In this document: positions 43,150-55,702 of the stretch, piece by piece | Position numbering within the stretch: position 1 is the stretch's first letter | How the letters are laid out: every line of letters begins with the position of its first letter | Assembly: GCA_002205965.3 (NCBI GenBank) | Contig: NADL03000462.1 | Coordinates: 1,063,001-1,127,000 of the forward strand | Length of the DNA: 64,000 nt | Direction: 5' to 3' | Source of the DNA: Kappaphycus alvarezii | Taxonomy: Eukaryota; Rhodophyta; Florideophyceae; Gigartinales; Solieriaceae | Position numbers and translations under genes: made by a program | The notes under the pieces: model-generated | The model's database searches: none | What the model was told of the DNA's origin: nothing | What the model saw: the letters and a program-made list of their open reading frames with translations, nothing else

Positions 43150-43430
43150 GAGTACATCGATATCTTTGGCAACCTTGCGGGGCGTGGCGATGCAAAGGAA
43201 GAGGCGACAAGGAGGAAAAGTCGCAACTGAAACTTCACAGAGTGTTGCACTTTACTTTCTCTTCTGGCCGGGGGGTTAGCAGTCCGAGGTTGGCCGGAGT
43301 ACTGTAAAAGTAGGGAGGTTCCAACGGTTGCTTCCACGGTCAGGTCCTTTGGAGCGCGAGGAGTGCTGGTGCGCTGTGTGCAGAAAATACTAAAAATCTA
43401 ACATTACAAAAAGCTCCGTAATATGGGCAG
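43150..43430 (-). repeat. direct repeat, left copy (probable 3' LTR of D)
   Basis: Shares with 49120-49400 the blocks GTCGCAACTGAAACTTCACA (GCGGCGTTGAAACTTCACA there), TTGCTTCCACGGTCAGGTCC (CTGCTTCTACGGCCAGGTCC there), GAGCGCGAGG and CATTACAAA. Its ends were not resolved. Confidence 0.6.
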
Positions 43431-43649
43431 CAGACTGGGGAGTAATTACACTACAGAACTGTTCCAATCCTCCCAAACAGACCGGAAGCCAGCTACATGT
43501 TATTATCCTAAATAGCCTTCATGCGATTCAGTAGCCTTAGTAGCCTCACCACCAGATATGATCCACTGGTGGATGGGGTGTTTGAGTACGCCAGAACTCA
43601 TGACATTTTAAAGCATAGGAAGGCTAGTCTTTTTTGTAAAGGCATCAGT

Positions 43650-44580
43650 CAAGTTGTCCCCTGATGAGACATAAGCAAAACTGCGAGCCCTCTATTGCGG
43701 TACGTCTCTTGGATAGCTGAAATTTCAATTGAGAGACGCGTTCCAGATCCCGTAGTCAAATTAGTGATAGTGTCAAAAAGCGACTTGGAATCTGCCATTA
43801 ACACCACGGCTATCTTGCGCTCAGTCATAAAGTGGACGTCATGCGCTGAGGACAAAGAATATTATAAAAAAACTGATTAGACATAAATTTCAGCTGCAAG
43901 AACAGACCTCGTACTACGGTGACACTTACAAGAACAATAGTGAATGATGGCTGCGCGATCTTTGGCATCCTTCGAAATGATGACCACGCCAAATTGAGAA
44001 CTAATATCTGCTTTAGACGCGAAACCTGAATTTTATTATAAACCCATATGTATAGTATCCAAGTCTAACTGGCTAAAAATCATTGCATATTCCTTCTTCA
44101 ATAAAGCGACAGCTTCGTTCATCAACTTAATTTCTTCCTTCCAAGATTTTTTGTTTCGAACTGAGCGATACATGCGATGAAAATGATAGATCGGGGCATG
44201 TAGAATTTTCCATGTATGCAACCTTTCCACGTAATGAGGCGAAGTCTTCTTGGGTGAAGTTCGGTCTCAACTCGGTAACCTTAGCTGCATACTGTAGCTG
44301 TTGAATCCTAACTAGTGTTACCTTATCTGTTTTATTAGGTAGTTACTCTACAAAAGTGAAAAATAAAAATAAAAATGATAGTGATTCTGTCCGTACGAAG
44401 TTTCGCCTGGAATGGTTCACAGATTCCCCTTTCCTTCGCAAAGATTGGTTCGTTTCCGGTGCCTAAAGTATCGTGAAGGAGCTTAACTTGGGAGTATTGA
44501 AACTGTTCATCCGTAGATTTAACAGGCTTTTGGAACAGGCACAGGTTCATTTCAATCTGCTTTAGCCAGACTTCTTTCAT
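43650..44580 (-). pseudogene. element D RNase H and end of RT
   Basis: Minus strand, in order: NEAVALLKKEYAMIFSQLDL (about 44130-44070), the thumb-to-RNase H linker; SGFASKADISSQFGVVIIS (about 44020-43965), the first RNase H block; SVLAAEIYV (about 43900), the Glu block; MADSKSLFDTIT (about 43795-43760), the third acidic block; then ISAIQETYRNRGLAVLLMS. These match RNase H of elements A and C (GEVYAF, DSKSIFDT). In-frame stops lie between blocks. A frame at 44580-44335 (VKLLHDTLGTGNEPIFAKER) may be RT thumb. Confidence 0.7.
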
Positions 44581-44749
44581 GTGGAATCTACTATATGTAA
44601 GCCACCAGTACGTAGGTGATTCTGGTAATTGAGATTATGGTGATTCTGATAAACCATATAGGGTATTCACTGCCTTTATATGCATTCAGCTGCAGCACTA
44701 AGCGTTCAGTGCACACACTGTCCTTTCGGGATACTGATATATAGATTGA

Positions 44750-46250
44750 GTTTCAGATTTCACTCAGCTTGGACAAAGGCTTGAGGTACGTCGCGACTTC
44801 ACACAGGGTAACTGTAGGTTCAAGACAGGCGAAGTAGCAGCTGCATACCATACAGGAGCACATTGGGGACTTCAATGGCAATGCGGCCTTTGTATGGGTT
44901 TTTTGACCAAGGATGATGGAACGGGCTCTGTATTGGGGACTCTCAAAGTCTTCTTCTTTGATGCTTAACACGAAAGGAGAGTTTAGAACGACTCTGTTTG
45001 CGATAGCAAATACTTATTAGGTAAAATCTCTTTTGTACCTTTGTCCAGCAGGTTCTTCAACTCTGATGCCTTACCCTCATCGAAAGTTAGATCGTTAGGA
45101 TCATAAATGACAGCGGAAGGGTATACAATTTGTATCTTTTAGGCATACAGCGCGTGTAGGTAATCTAGATACTGAAGGAAATTTGCAGTAATTGCGAAAT
45201 TTTCCTCACATGCAGACTTCATAGCCTTGAATATTTCCTTTTGCGTGGAGGCGAATGTGGTGATATTCTGATCGGAAGCTTCAAAATAGTACCGAGCAAA
45301 AGAAGAATTGGTGACAAGCCATCAAATTCGTTGGTAGTATTGACTGTATGAGCAGCAGTTGCGAGTAGCATGTCTTTATCCAGATTCGGACACTTGAAAA
45401 GTAGCTTGCGAAATAAGCAGTTACTGATCGAATGGTAGCATTAGCAGAGGGAAATCGTTATGAGACTCAGTAGGTTTTTAACTGTAACTACAGAAAAATA
45501 CAAAACTCTGAGCATGCGTCTTGGAAGAACTCAGAACAGAGTTTAATGTCACGGTCGTGTGAGATGGGGTTTGGAAATCCAATAAACACACTAGCACGTG
45601 CTTCAGTTCACACGTCCCATGTATACTCTGCTGACTGCGACTGCAGAAACTTGAAGGCCTACTAAAAAGTCCCATTCACCATTTTTGAACTACGGATTCA
45701 CCCTCAATCCAGAAAAATTACATCTCCAAATAGTGATTGAAGACGATTTCGCCAGCGGGAATCGAAACGCGAAAGGTCAAAGGCTTGGGAGCGAACCCCT
45801 GACATGTTTTACACAGCGATTTTATCTCATTAATTTCTTTCTTGGTATCCTTTGAACAGTCTTCAGGCTTAGCGCTCTTCATGTGCTCGAATAGAGACCG
45901 AGATACTGGGTGACCGAAACTTTTTTGTAGTTTATTAAGCTCTGATCGAGTAAACAATACTTCAGTAACTGTCTATTTGACCCAAATGTGATAGTATCTG
46001 TAGTAGATAGGGATATTTGTACCCGAGGTGTGGCGAGTAAAAGTAGTGTAGTACTCATCTGGACTACATCAGTTCACCTTATATTGGTAAAGTCCCCAAA
46101 GTCAACGGTATGTGTTGGACCACAATGTCTGTTTCAAACTACATGTAGTTTAAGTCAAGCAACATGTACACAGTGGCTAGACCTAGCGAAGTGTAGAATT
46201 CATCACGAAGTCCAATGAAACGTCAATTTCTTGCTTTTTTCTTCTATTTT
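44750..46250 (-). pseudogene. element D protease end, integrase and start of RT
   Basis: Minus strand: VDFGDFTNIR and LLLLATPRVQ (about 46120-46010), a possible protease end; ELNKLQKSFGHPVSRSLFEH (about 45945-45885) and SLCKTCQGF, a complete HHCC zinc finger; PAGEIVFNHYLEM, where the core Asp is now Asn; HTVNTTNEFDGLSPILLL (about 45345-45295), the core end; TFDEGKASELKNLL and GTKEILP (about 45090-45030), then NSPFVLSIKEEDF and YRARSIILGQKTH (about 44980-44900), the RT start. The second Asp and Glu of the core are not identifiable. The order fits copia. Confidence 0.68.
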
Positions 46251-46399
46251 ATACCGAAAAAGTCACAGTAGCCTAGGTGCGCAGGTTTCCCTTACGACGT
46301 TCCAGCTGCTCCGTCATCCAAAATGATTACTCCGAACGAATTCTGATTAAAGGGCGTTAATATTTAGGATATCATAATACTCTGACGAGCATGATGATT

Positions 46400-48900
46400 T
46401 TATACATTTTTGGCCGTAGTAGGCACCGCTCTGAACAGCAGAGCAGGCAGCGTAAGGTTGGTTCCCAGCTGTTTTGCAGCTTTTTCGTCAGGATTAGCCT
46501 GTTTTACTGTTTACGTCAATGCGAAAAAGTAGGAGCGACTTTGACAAATTACTCGCAGCTTCAAAGTACGTGTTATATAGCTGCATCAGAAGACCTCGCG
46601 TACATAATTTACTTAAACGTCGTTGTACTGAAAGTGATCCATTTTCTCATCTGCGTCGGCTGGCGCGGTATAGTGGACACTCTAGACAACTTGCGGAATA
46701 TCCTGGACAATTTCAAAGAATTCATCGATGGGAATCTTAAGAGCATCAAAAATTCTTGGTCGGCTACAATTTCAACTATTTTGGCCTTATTTTGCGAGAA
46801 AAGTTCTCTGATAAAGTGTGGGCGTGATCCACAGCCTCGGTAGGGCATAGGTTTTCCTTTTTTTGATAATTTTCTTTTCTGCTTTCTTGAGAACAGGAAG
46901 AAGATTATTCAAAGCTTAGTATATTACAGCTTGAGATTATAACACAGTGAGAAGCGAAGCAGGTTTACTATACTTCCCTTCAGTTGGTATCGTATATGTA
47001 TCGGAACTTTTCAAGAATGCGGGTTGAGTAACCTTCGTTGGATGCGTCTACATCGAGTTAGCCGGTAGAGGGTCAGTTCAAGTGAGCAAACCAGCGATTG
47101 GATACTGAGAAATATTTTTTTTCCCAAAGCGATAACTCCCATACTTGGTGCTTAGCGAATAGCGACAAGGAAATACTGGAAATAGAAATACTCGTCGATA
47201 AAAGATCTAGCGAGTCGGAAAAATATGTAGAAAGTTTGAACAAGTATTACAGCTTCGAGTACTTCAATGAAGTGGACTGGATGCTTTTGGATAGGGTCAA
47301 GCTGAGTTTGAATCATTACAGCTTGTGGTAAAATACCGTTACGCGGATATCCGCTAATCCGGCGTCGGCTTGATACCCGTCGTTCGGGACCGCTTTCTTG
47401 GAGCGCAGTGGAAAACCACAAGTAAAGGTAGGTGGGTTGGTAGAGGCTTAAGGATGGAATCTAAGGGCCAAATGATAGTTGAATGCGGGAGTCCGCGAGG
47501 GTAGTGGTTAGCGAGGCAGGTATCTGCTACAATAAGCCCATCTTCGAGCCTTGGGACGAGAGAAGGGGTGTAGAGAACCTTGGTGCCTTGCTTGTTGGTT
47601 TAAGAAAGGGGGGTTGCTAGGTAGGGTAGACTAAGTAGAAGTAATACTCCTAGGCTAGTAACGGAAAAACTAATAAAGGAATAAAACTAGCGAGGCTGCG
47701 TACATGATCCTCTGGTTGGCTGGAACCAAAACCATAATAAAAATAGGTTTGGATGCAGCTTGTCGTGGCACGTGGACACTGTCCACCAGGCTCGGATTAC
47801 AGTGGACACTCCACGTGTACAAGTGGTATCAGACCACATCAAATAAGTAGGCATGCTACGACTGAAAAGGGGTAAACCCACTGACAGCGAAAAACCTAGT
47901 ACAGCATTGTACTACACAGCTCTCTCATAGAATACCTCCATAGCTTTAGCCTTCGTACTATGCGCAGTTTGGTACACACGAATACTGAGAGACCTTTTAC
48001 GGCGTATTAATCCGCCAAGTGTAGAGTGGTGACGAGCCCCTGTGTACAACTTATCAAATGCGTCCTCAAGGGTAGCAATAATCAACAATTTCACTAAAGT
48101 AAAAGTGAGACGCTGAATTTGCTGATCGATCACGTTGATAAGCGCTTTGAGTCCTTGGTCGTAGGTCAAATTACAAAAGTATGTCTGATTGTAGTACGCG
48201 ACATAGTAAATTGACAAGCTATAATTGTACGACGTGCGTCCAAAGTAGTGCTCTTTAGGAGTAGAATAGTACTTAGCCAAAACTCAAAATATTACATGGA
48301 TAAGCTTTGCATTATTAGTAGATAGCGGAGTAAATGTAGCGCGAGAGAAGTGAACGGATACTTAAGGCGCCTATGTTTTCGACTGCTGGTTGATTGTAAT
48401 GATGAGGTGCTTTGTATCAATTGTCTCACAGAATTTGTGTCATAAAAAGATGAGTTCTCATTGCTCAAGACCGACTGCAATATATTTATTAATTCATCAC
48501 TATAAACAGTAACCTTTAGAACATCTTTGACCAACTTTCCCTTGAAGCGAGCGGAAAATTACAACCCTTTGCCCCGTAGTTGCCGATAAACCGCGCAAAC
48601 TAGAACCAGAGAAGCTTCAAGCAGTGTCCTGACATCAATGATACTTTTTAAGTTTTCAACTAAGCCGTGTAGTGGAATTTCCTGTAGAAATTTCTATGAA
48701 ACGTCTGGAATAGTTTAGTCCGCTGGATTTCGCGGGTTCACGGATGGAACCTTTAATTCGCTTATGGAACTCGGCTGGGAAGATGGCGGTGATGTGACGA
48801 AGCACGGTTGCCCAACAGACGAGACCAGTGGCGATTCGTCTTGAGGCATTTTAGAATAGTCTTGCCTATTCTTGAATGAATGTTCACGTGCACAGCAAAC
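46400..48900 (-). pseudogene. putative gag region of element D
   Basis: Minus-strand frames of 79-122 codons at 46609-46848, 47912-48280 and 48292-48534 have charged, helical composition (for example DELINILQSVLSNENSSF and KALINVIDQQIQRLTFTLVK), but no zinc knuckle is visible. Position between the right direct repeat and the protease-integrase is the main reason to call gag. A plus-strand frame at 47098-47331 (77 codons, acidic) could be an unrelated fragment. Confidence 0.35.
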
Positions 48901-49119
48901 GAAAGAAGAAGAAACAATATGCTGCTACGCGCGATTTAGATCAAAAGGGAAAGAAAGATGTGAGCGAGCGTGGAAGGGCAGCAAGAAATAGCGTGCGCCA
49001 AGCCCGGGATGGCGTTGTGGCGGAACCAAGGCACACTGCAAACAGAATCACAAAGCAAGATTAAGTGAGCTCCCGAAACCACGGCACCGCGAAATGAAGC
49101 GGGCAGTAGGTAATTCCTG

Positions 49120-49400
49120 AATGTCGTTGAAAACCTCGCATGGCGTCGAGATGTGAAGGCAGAGGGGAGAGGGACAGAAAGCGCGGCGTTGAAACTTCAC
49201 ATCGTGTGGCACTTCAATTCCTCTTATTACCAGGGGATGGACAGTCCGATGGTGACCGGAGTGGAAGTGGAGAAACAACAGCGGCTGCTTCTACGGCCAG
49301 GTCCTCTGAGGAGCGCGAGGTGTGCTGTGGATAGCAAACACAAAAAAATATAGTATTACAAATAACCCTATAATTTGGCCTGCTGATGTCGGAGGAATAA
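49120..49400 (-). repeat. direct repeat, right copy (probable 5' LTR of D)
   Basis: Diverged copy of 43150-43430 in the same orientation. It is followed at 49428 by a small palindrome and by AT-rich DNA. Confidence 0.58.
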
Positions 49401-49427
49401 CAAAAAGAAAGTATTACAACCAAGGTG

Positions 49428-49458
49428 ATAAAGATATCATTGGGAATGATATCTTTAT
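49428..49458. repeat. perfect hairpin, 14-bp arms
   Basis: ATAAAGATATCATT, loop GGG, AATGATATCTTTAT. It lies just outside the right repeat of element D, in AT-rich DNA without a gene. It could be an inverted-repeat remnant. Confidence 0.75.
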
Positions 49459-49559
49459 GCGTAAAGAAAGTACAGTAAGGTTTGATCAAGTATTACTGAG
49501 CGAATAGTAAAAATATGATTTCAAAAAAGATAAGGCCAAAAAGTAGGGGAAAATCATTT

Positions 49560-49980
49560 CAGTTATAAGATAGACTATCGAGATTTAATGGGAATAATTT
49601 TGGGGGAGAGAAAAGTATATAACAGTCAAGCCGTTGGTTTCAGTTTCTATGAATTCATTCAAGAGCTCCTCCCCCGCCACTATGGACATAATTCCCAAAC
49701 ATTCCTTGATTGGAACTCTCCATGTTTTAACCTCAACCCTCTATTGAATTGTCTCTGGCTCTGTTATCTTGTTTCTTTATCCCAGTACGAGCATAAAGTA
49801 TATCTAAAAACTTCATCGAAAAATAAGGTTTCACGAGTAAACACTTACAGAACATATTCGGAATTATTTTTTTGTCAAATACACTGGATATTTAAAGGCA
49901 GAATGAAATATCATCACGGGATGAGAGCGGGTGTCGATAAATACAAGGCACTGCAGATCATGTGCCCCGACAAGTAGCAT
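49560..49980 (+). pseudogene. Tc1/mariner transposase C-terminal remnant
   Basis: The 129-codon plus-strand frame 49588-49977 contains FLDWNSPCFNLNPLLNCLW at about 49700-49757, which matches the Tc1 block LxWPSxSPDLNPIENLW, with the catalytic Glu replaced by Leu. Nothing of the first two Asp motifs or inverted repeats was found nearby, so it is a small old fragment. Confidence 0.45.
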
Positions 49981-49984
49981 AATG

Positions 49985-52900
49985 TGCGCTCATGGTTAAG
50001 AAATTACTCAAGAGTAGGAACTTTGAGTTTATCCAGTGCAGATTGGCGCTGTTAACCTCTTGGGTACTCAATAAAATTTGTCGAAAAGCAAAATTTGAGC
50101 CGGTTATGGTAATCTATGAATATGCCGTAAGGACTAGTGAAGCTCCGGAAGAATTAAAAGCGGTAAATTTCCGTAGAATAGTCTTATATCGCTTCTTTTC
50201 CTCCTCGAAGTAGGAAGTTGAGCTATCATTTCGTAAAATTTGTGTGGAAATGTTTGAAATACTGAGAGATGAAATTAAGAGATCCCTTTAGTTCCCTAAA
50301 ATTTTTAAAAGAGAAAAAATCATAAAATGAATTAATTAGATCCACAGAATTATTAATTATCAGTATAGAGTCGTTAGTACTCAAATACAAATAATGTATG
50401 GACTGGAGAAGCTATAATAGGGTAGAGCAGCCAGATATCACTTTTATCTTCTGATTAGCGGGAAAGACTCATTACTTATTATTGCATGGGTTAAGTATCC
50501 AATTTCACGTATCCCGTCTCCCTAATGCACACTAGAGCTCATAAATTCACGGAAATTGTGATCTAGCAGTGGCACAGTTGTAATTTTACGGAAAAATCTT
50601 TTCAAACAAACTATAGTCGTTTTTGTTCCCAGCAGTTCTCGAAAGGCAATAATATATCAGTTTGAAACCGACAAAAAGTATTTTCAAAGTACTCATTGAT
50701 GAAAAATTTGAAACATTTCCATAAAATCCAAACTTACTTCGCGGTAGGCCTGTAATCTTTCAAGGTCGCGTTCCATACAGCGCGTGTCAAATAATAATCC
50801 TGCAAATGGTCATTATCTATCGAAGAGAAATAATCGAGGCCTTAATATGTAAATACCTCTTCTGGTACCAAAGTTGAGTTAGATCGTCTTAGTTAAACAC
50901 AAAAATCTCTGGCATGTTTAGAACCCTTTATGATCGTAATGTTTCTCATAAAACGCGGTAAAGATGGTATGGACCAATCTAAAGATTTTAGTGTAGTATT
51001 TCTGTTTTTGGACGACCGAAACCACATGAAAACGGCGTTTTCATCGAATTTTTCCAGTTCAACGATTATCACAAAAAAACATTTCGTACTGTGATGGACG
51101 CCGAAAAGTTTTTATACTTACCGATGTAGATCAACCATGAATATGAAAAACATGAAATTAAGGCGCTTGTTGAATTTATATTTAGTATATCCCTTCTTGA
51201 ATTTGATTATTCTTTTTCTTCCACATGTTCCTCCCTATTCAAAAGTCCTTATCTGAAGGAATTTATATTAAAATATTTGGAAAATACCAACAACACACCA
51301 ACAGAAACACATTTTCGGGGGCTAGTGCATTATTAGTAATTAAGAAATACCGTTGCCGGTATTTCGAAGAATAACAAATTTGGCGATCATATAGACTGGA
51401 TACATATATAGTAACTTCAAAATTATACTTATGGGCGAGATAGTACAGATAAAAACAAACTGGCGGAAGTAAAGCGGAAAAATATTATCACGGAAAGAAA
51501 AGGGAGGAAAATTAAGCTAAGAGGAATCTAAAGTAGTCATAAGTACCAATTAATATTCCTAATTCCAGCTAAAAGAATTTATAAATGAATTTTCAAAGAA
51601 ATTGAAAAATTCTTTTAACTCTTATCTACTCTGCGGGGTACTTGCGAGGCAGAAAGCATCCATCCTGAGATTAGTATGTTGATTGTTTTATTTGTCAAAG
51701 AATGGACTCTGCTTAGCTTTAACAACGGAAATTAAGTACGTCAATAGAATATAAGATTTGTTATCGGCTCCTCACAGTTTTAGCCTTCAGTTAATGATAT
51801 CTCTGTTCGTAATAACTTGGACCTATCTGAAACAGAGCTTCTCGACACATTGGGACTGTATTGTTGTGACGCGACGTCTTTCTGAATTATCTAATTCTTC
51901 CGTACGTCAAGAGGAGTAAGATAAAACAATTTGAATTCCAAATATAGAATGAAACAAATTAACATATTATGCCGCTCAATTTTTTTTAATGAAATGTATA
52001 TATATTTTTCGAGTGGACCTCAGGTGGACTGATACATGGAATAATAAATAGTAGAACAAGATGAAAGCCAAAATTTACGCAATACAGCCCACCCTGACTT
52101 TTACATTGTGCTCAGTGTACTGTATCTATCCAAATTGTACAATTGTTTCACCTTAATAAGCGCCAAGCGGGTTTTACAGTATCAATATATATCAGATTAA
52201 GTCGTTGCAGATTTTTTTTGCTCAATCCACTTTACATAAGATCAATGATGAACTACATGTACTTATCTACTAAATAATAAAATTATGATGTAAATTCAAA
52301 ACGTCTTTCTTGGTCAACAGTTTATGTCACCAAACTTCAATGAGGGCTATCTACGATTTAAATTTCAAAAATTCAACACTGAATCATTAAAATTATATTT
52401 AATGTTATGCTTTCGAATAGAAAAAAAGAATGATCAATTTTGAAATAATATCCATCTAGCTCTCGAGCAAATAATCTATTATGATGTAGAAATATTTTCG
52501 CTTATTTCAAGCCTTGAATAGAAAATAACTGATAAAATGTGAACTAAAATTAATGTTTAGCCAGCCCGCACTATTATTTCGATGAGCCACTCTGTACAAA
52601 AATTTCACGTAATGTTGGAGTTGGGGTGAGATAAAATGAGACAATTCCCAAAATAACTTGTGCAAGCCTTTAATTCCTATGCTAGAAATCTTAGGACCCC
52701 GAAAGTGCTCTGAGGACATAAATAATGACGTTGTTCTCAATAATGAAATCGATTTCAATTCCTAAACTGATTTTTTTCACTCCCGTTTGTAGTTTAACTG
52801 CTACTACTTGCCTATAAAGCAGTCAAAAATGATAAATGAATCTGACTTTTGGAGGCAGCTGTGAAAATATAAATCTTACCTAAAAAAGGGTTCTTTATCT

Positions 52901-54235
52901 ACAACGTAAAGTTTTACTTATCTGAACATCTAAATGAATCAAAATTTCGGCAGGCAAAAATATGCGAGCTATTAAAGGTTAGAGTAGAGAAGGAACAAAA
53001 GAGAGTTAATTGAAGTTCCCTAGCCAACTATCCACTCGGATTTATAGCACAAGAAAACTTCTTCCTCTCAACTTCTATCAACAGTCTAGGTAATCTAGTT
53101 GCATTAGTACTAAAATTGGCATAATTACTGAGAAATGATGCGAAAAATCCATGGGAAAACTTTTTGAAGATTTTACCACAGTATCTGTGCTTACCGGGAG
53201 TTCAAAAAAATTAAAAAGAGTTCAAAAATGTGATTTGCGAGTTTCCGTTCCCGAAAAATTCGGCCTATATAATCACAGGCCTATCTATCATCCTCCGGCG
53301 CCAAAACGTATTTATTTTTCTTAAGATAGTTCCAATAATACACTAGATTATCCGGATTATGTAGATTAAATATTTTCATCAATAAAAACAAGGCTGCCTA
53401 AGTTCTAAATAGTTCAATATGCCCTAAATCGTGCTCTATGCACATGATTTTTCTTGTGTTTTGCATGAATGAAATGATTTCATTGCCTTTTGGAGTCCAA
53501 AATAATTGCTGTGGAGATGATATACTGCTTAAGTTGCGATTCAATTGTAAATTCCAACATTATTTGGATTAATTTTGCGGGTTTCTCCGCTAAAGAGATC
53601 TTTCGAATGGTATCAGCCTATCGTCAGGTGATAAATTAGATGGTTTATCCCTGTAATGCTTCATATCGTATCCTCTAGGATCTTTCAGTAATATCTGGAT
53701 CGACTTGCTCGAGTGCGCAAGGCTGAGAATAATCTTGCTCACATAAACTCCCTCTTCTTCTCTGAATTTTTCTTTCTGCAACTGACTCACCAATTTGCCA
53801 AGGGAAATGCTAGTGTGTTGAGAAAGTTGCTTATTTTTGGAATACTTTGAAGCCCTGGAGGAAGACTTAATACTCACAGTAAATTTTTTCGGCTCGTATT
53901 GAGACAGCTTTATAGTTGTTTTGTGTCTGCAACTATACTCATAATTTTTTATGGTGTCGAAAAGTTGTATATGTGGAATTCAGCCCATGATCTTTCATTG
54001 CTACTGTATTCAGCAGGATATACATATGGTCAGGATTGTTTAAATTTATCTAATCTGGGCTTGGAAATTGGGAAACATATTCCTGCTCTATATTTTTTTC
54101 GGGGTCCAATGTAAGAAACTTCGGAGTCCTGGGCCAGAGTCCCATCATATGATATTATGAAGAGATAGTTGCCCAGGGTTTCAAAACTACCAGAATATAT
54201 AAAATATATTTCTGAACTATTTACATTCCAGTATT
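49985..54235. other. AT-rich gene desert
   Basis: No gene, RNA or intact transposon recognised in about 4.2 kb. Frames are under 100 codons. The minus-strand frame 53877-53590 (95 codons, KLVSQLQKEKFREEEGVY) looks coding-like without a match. At about 52560-52600 the minus strand reads TACAGAGTGGCTCATCGAAA, a sequence of the type found at Tc1/mariner ends, but no partner was seen. Confidence 0.4.
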
Positions 54236-54319
54236 GTACACTCCGGCCAGAAATGATAGGACAGTGGAACCGAAAAGCAATGCAGTAATTTCTCAGAGAA
54301 ATTTTAAAAACTAATCTGC

Positions 54320-55702
54320 CCATTAGATTTCTTGTACAGAAGAATGGTTACAGTGCCCTTCTGTTTTATGCAATCGACGTGCAGGTCCCCGGCACGTGCG
54401 GGTGGGGGGAACTACTCCGCCGGAAATGATGGACAATTAAACTTCACTGCTTCTACGTCGAAGGAAATTGCCTTTAATAATCATATATTAGTGCGTAGGG
54501 CTTCCCTTGTTCGTAAGTTCTTCGATGGCTTCCACATTAATGGATTTCGGTAAAGGTTCTGTGTCACAATGGTCTATTTTCTCCTAGCAGTCCACAACGC
54601 AGTCGACGACGTCCTTTTCGTTTGAAAACTGGCGTCACCCGCCTTAAACATTGCGTGCAGGTTGCCACATATATTTTCAATGGGGTTGAGATTGGGGAAA
54701 CGAACAGGTCAATAGTTTGATCAGATACCATTCTGACCAAACTATTCTAGATCAGCCTTAGAAACATGAATGGGAGGATGATTTTGCACATATATCCACC
54801 TAAAAGGCATCTCTTCGTCGGCAAAAGGTAGTAATTAGTCGTTCAGGAGCTTCACATATGTTTCTTTGTTCTGCCTGCCCTTCATTTGCACAAGTAAGGT
54901 CTTACCGTGGCGCAAAATGGCTCCCAAAACATGATCTCACCAGTACTTTTTTGCCGACGGGAACAATCTGATTTTCCTTTCTTAAGTCATGTCAATAACT
55001 GCGCAGCCCATCAGGCCCATATAAGAAAAATCTCTTCTCATCCCAAAAGAGTACTAGAGACCAGCTAGCAGCATTACAGGTGACTTGCGTTCGGGCCCAC
55101 TCGATGCGGTTATCCTTGTGTCTGGGCGTAAGCGGCGGAGCCTTCTGAAACTTTTAAAGCTTTAAATAAGCAGTTCATTAGATGTAACTCTTCATAAGGC
55201 TACCAGAGGCGGGGAGGTTAACGCGATCGCGCAACTAAAGTGCTGAAAAATTTCCCTTCCTAGCTTTCCGAATTAGGAGCCGTTCACCAACTGGGGTAAG
55301 TTTTCGTGGCCGAGCCGGCGTATTCTTATTCCTATAGCTATCAGGGCAATATAGAAAGTTCTCCAGCTCGTTGCGGCTGCGTTGGACTCTTTTGGCGATG
55401 TGCGAAATCTTATAATTTTCCTCATGTATCACGAGGATTTTTCCTCGTTCACTCTCATAGAGGGAGCACCAGGGACCCAATATCAGAGCTAGCGTTCACC
55501 TGTGGTGGACTCGAGGAGATGTAAATGGCTCGTTCTGATGTCTATGAGCTTTCCACGAAGCAAGAAGTACTGTTCAACTGTTTCTGGCCTATCATTTCTG
55601 GCGGGGTTTTTCCAACCAACAGCACATGACATAGACTTGCGAGTCGATTTAATAAACCAAAAAGGCCCTGTTACCATTCTTTTAAATAAAAAATCCAACT
55701 GG
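54320..55702 (-). mobile_element. Tc1/mariner DNA transposon 3, decayed, long TIRs
   Basis: Left 54325-54480 and right 55545-55700 are inverted repeats of roughly 100-150 bp: the left has AGAATGGTTACAGTGCCC ... CCGCCGGAAATGAT, the right in reverse complement AGAATGGTAACAGGGCC ... CCGCCAGAAATGAT. A broken transposase lies between. A further copy of the inner motif (CCGGCCAGAAATGATAGGAC) at about 54243-54262, outside the left end, hints at a second, overlapping relative. Confidence 0.72.
54600..55480 (-). pseudogene. Tc1-type transposase 3
   Basis: A minus-strand frame 55480-55235 gives the DNA-binding part: ERGKILVIHEENYKISHIAK, RVQRSRNELENFL and ARPRKLTPVGERLL. The catalytic part is in other frames: LFWDEKRFFLYGPDGL (about 55048-55005) with the first Asp, QNHPPIHVSKA (about 54790-54760) where the second Asp is now Asn, and RFPNLNPIENICGN (about 54700-54660) with the Glu retained. 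Frame changes and stops separate them. It is a typical Tc1 layout, inactive. Confidence 0.78.

Larger units (their letters stand above)
43150..49400 (-). mobile_element. Ty1/copia retrotransposon D, decayed, minus strand
   Basis: The minus strand carries integrase, RT and RNase H in copia order from about 46000 down to 43650. It lies between two diverged copies of a ~280-bp sequence in direct orientation (43150-43430 and 49120-49400). If these are the LTRs, the element is about 6.2 kb, with gag in the 49.0-46.4 kb part. LTR identity is roughly 70-80% by eye, so the element is old. Stops are frequent. Confidence 0.6.

Noticed and set aside
47823..47834. TGGTATCAGACC, nearly the initiator-Met primer binding site of copia elements
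   Set aside because: It lies on the plus strand inside the minus-strand element D, no LTR end precedes it, and no plus-strand gag follows; probably chance.
52560..52600. TACAGAGTGGCTCATCGAAA on the minus strand, like a Tc1/mariner terminal repeat
   Set aside because: No inverted partner or transposase seen within 3 kb.
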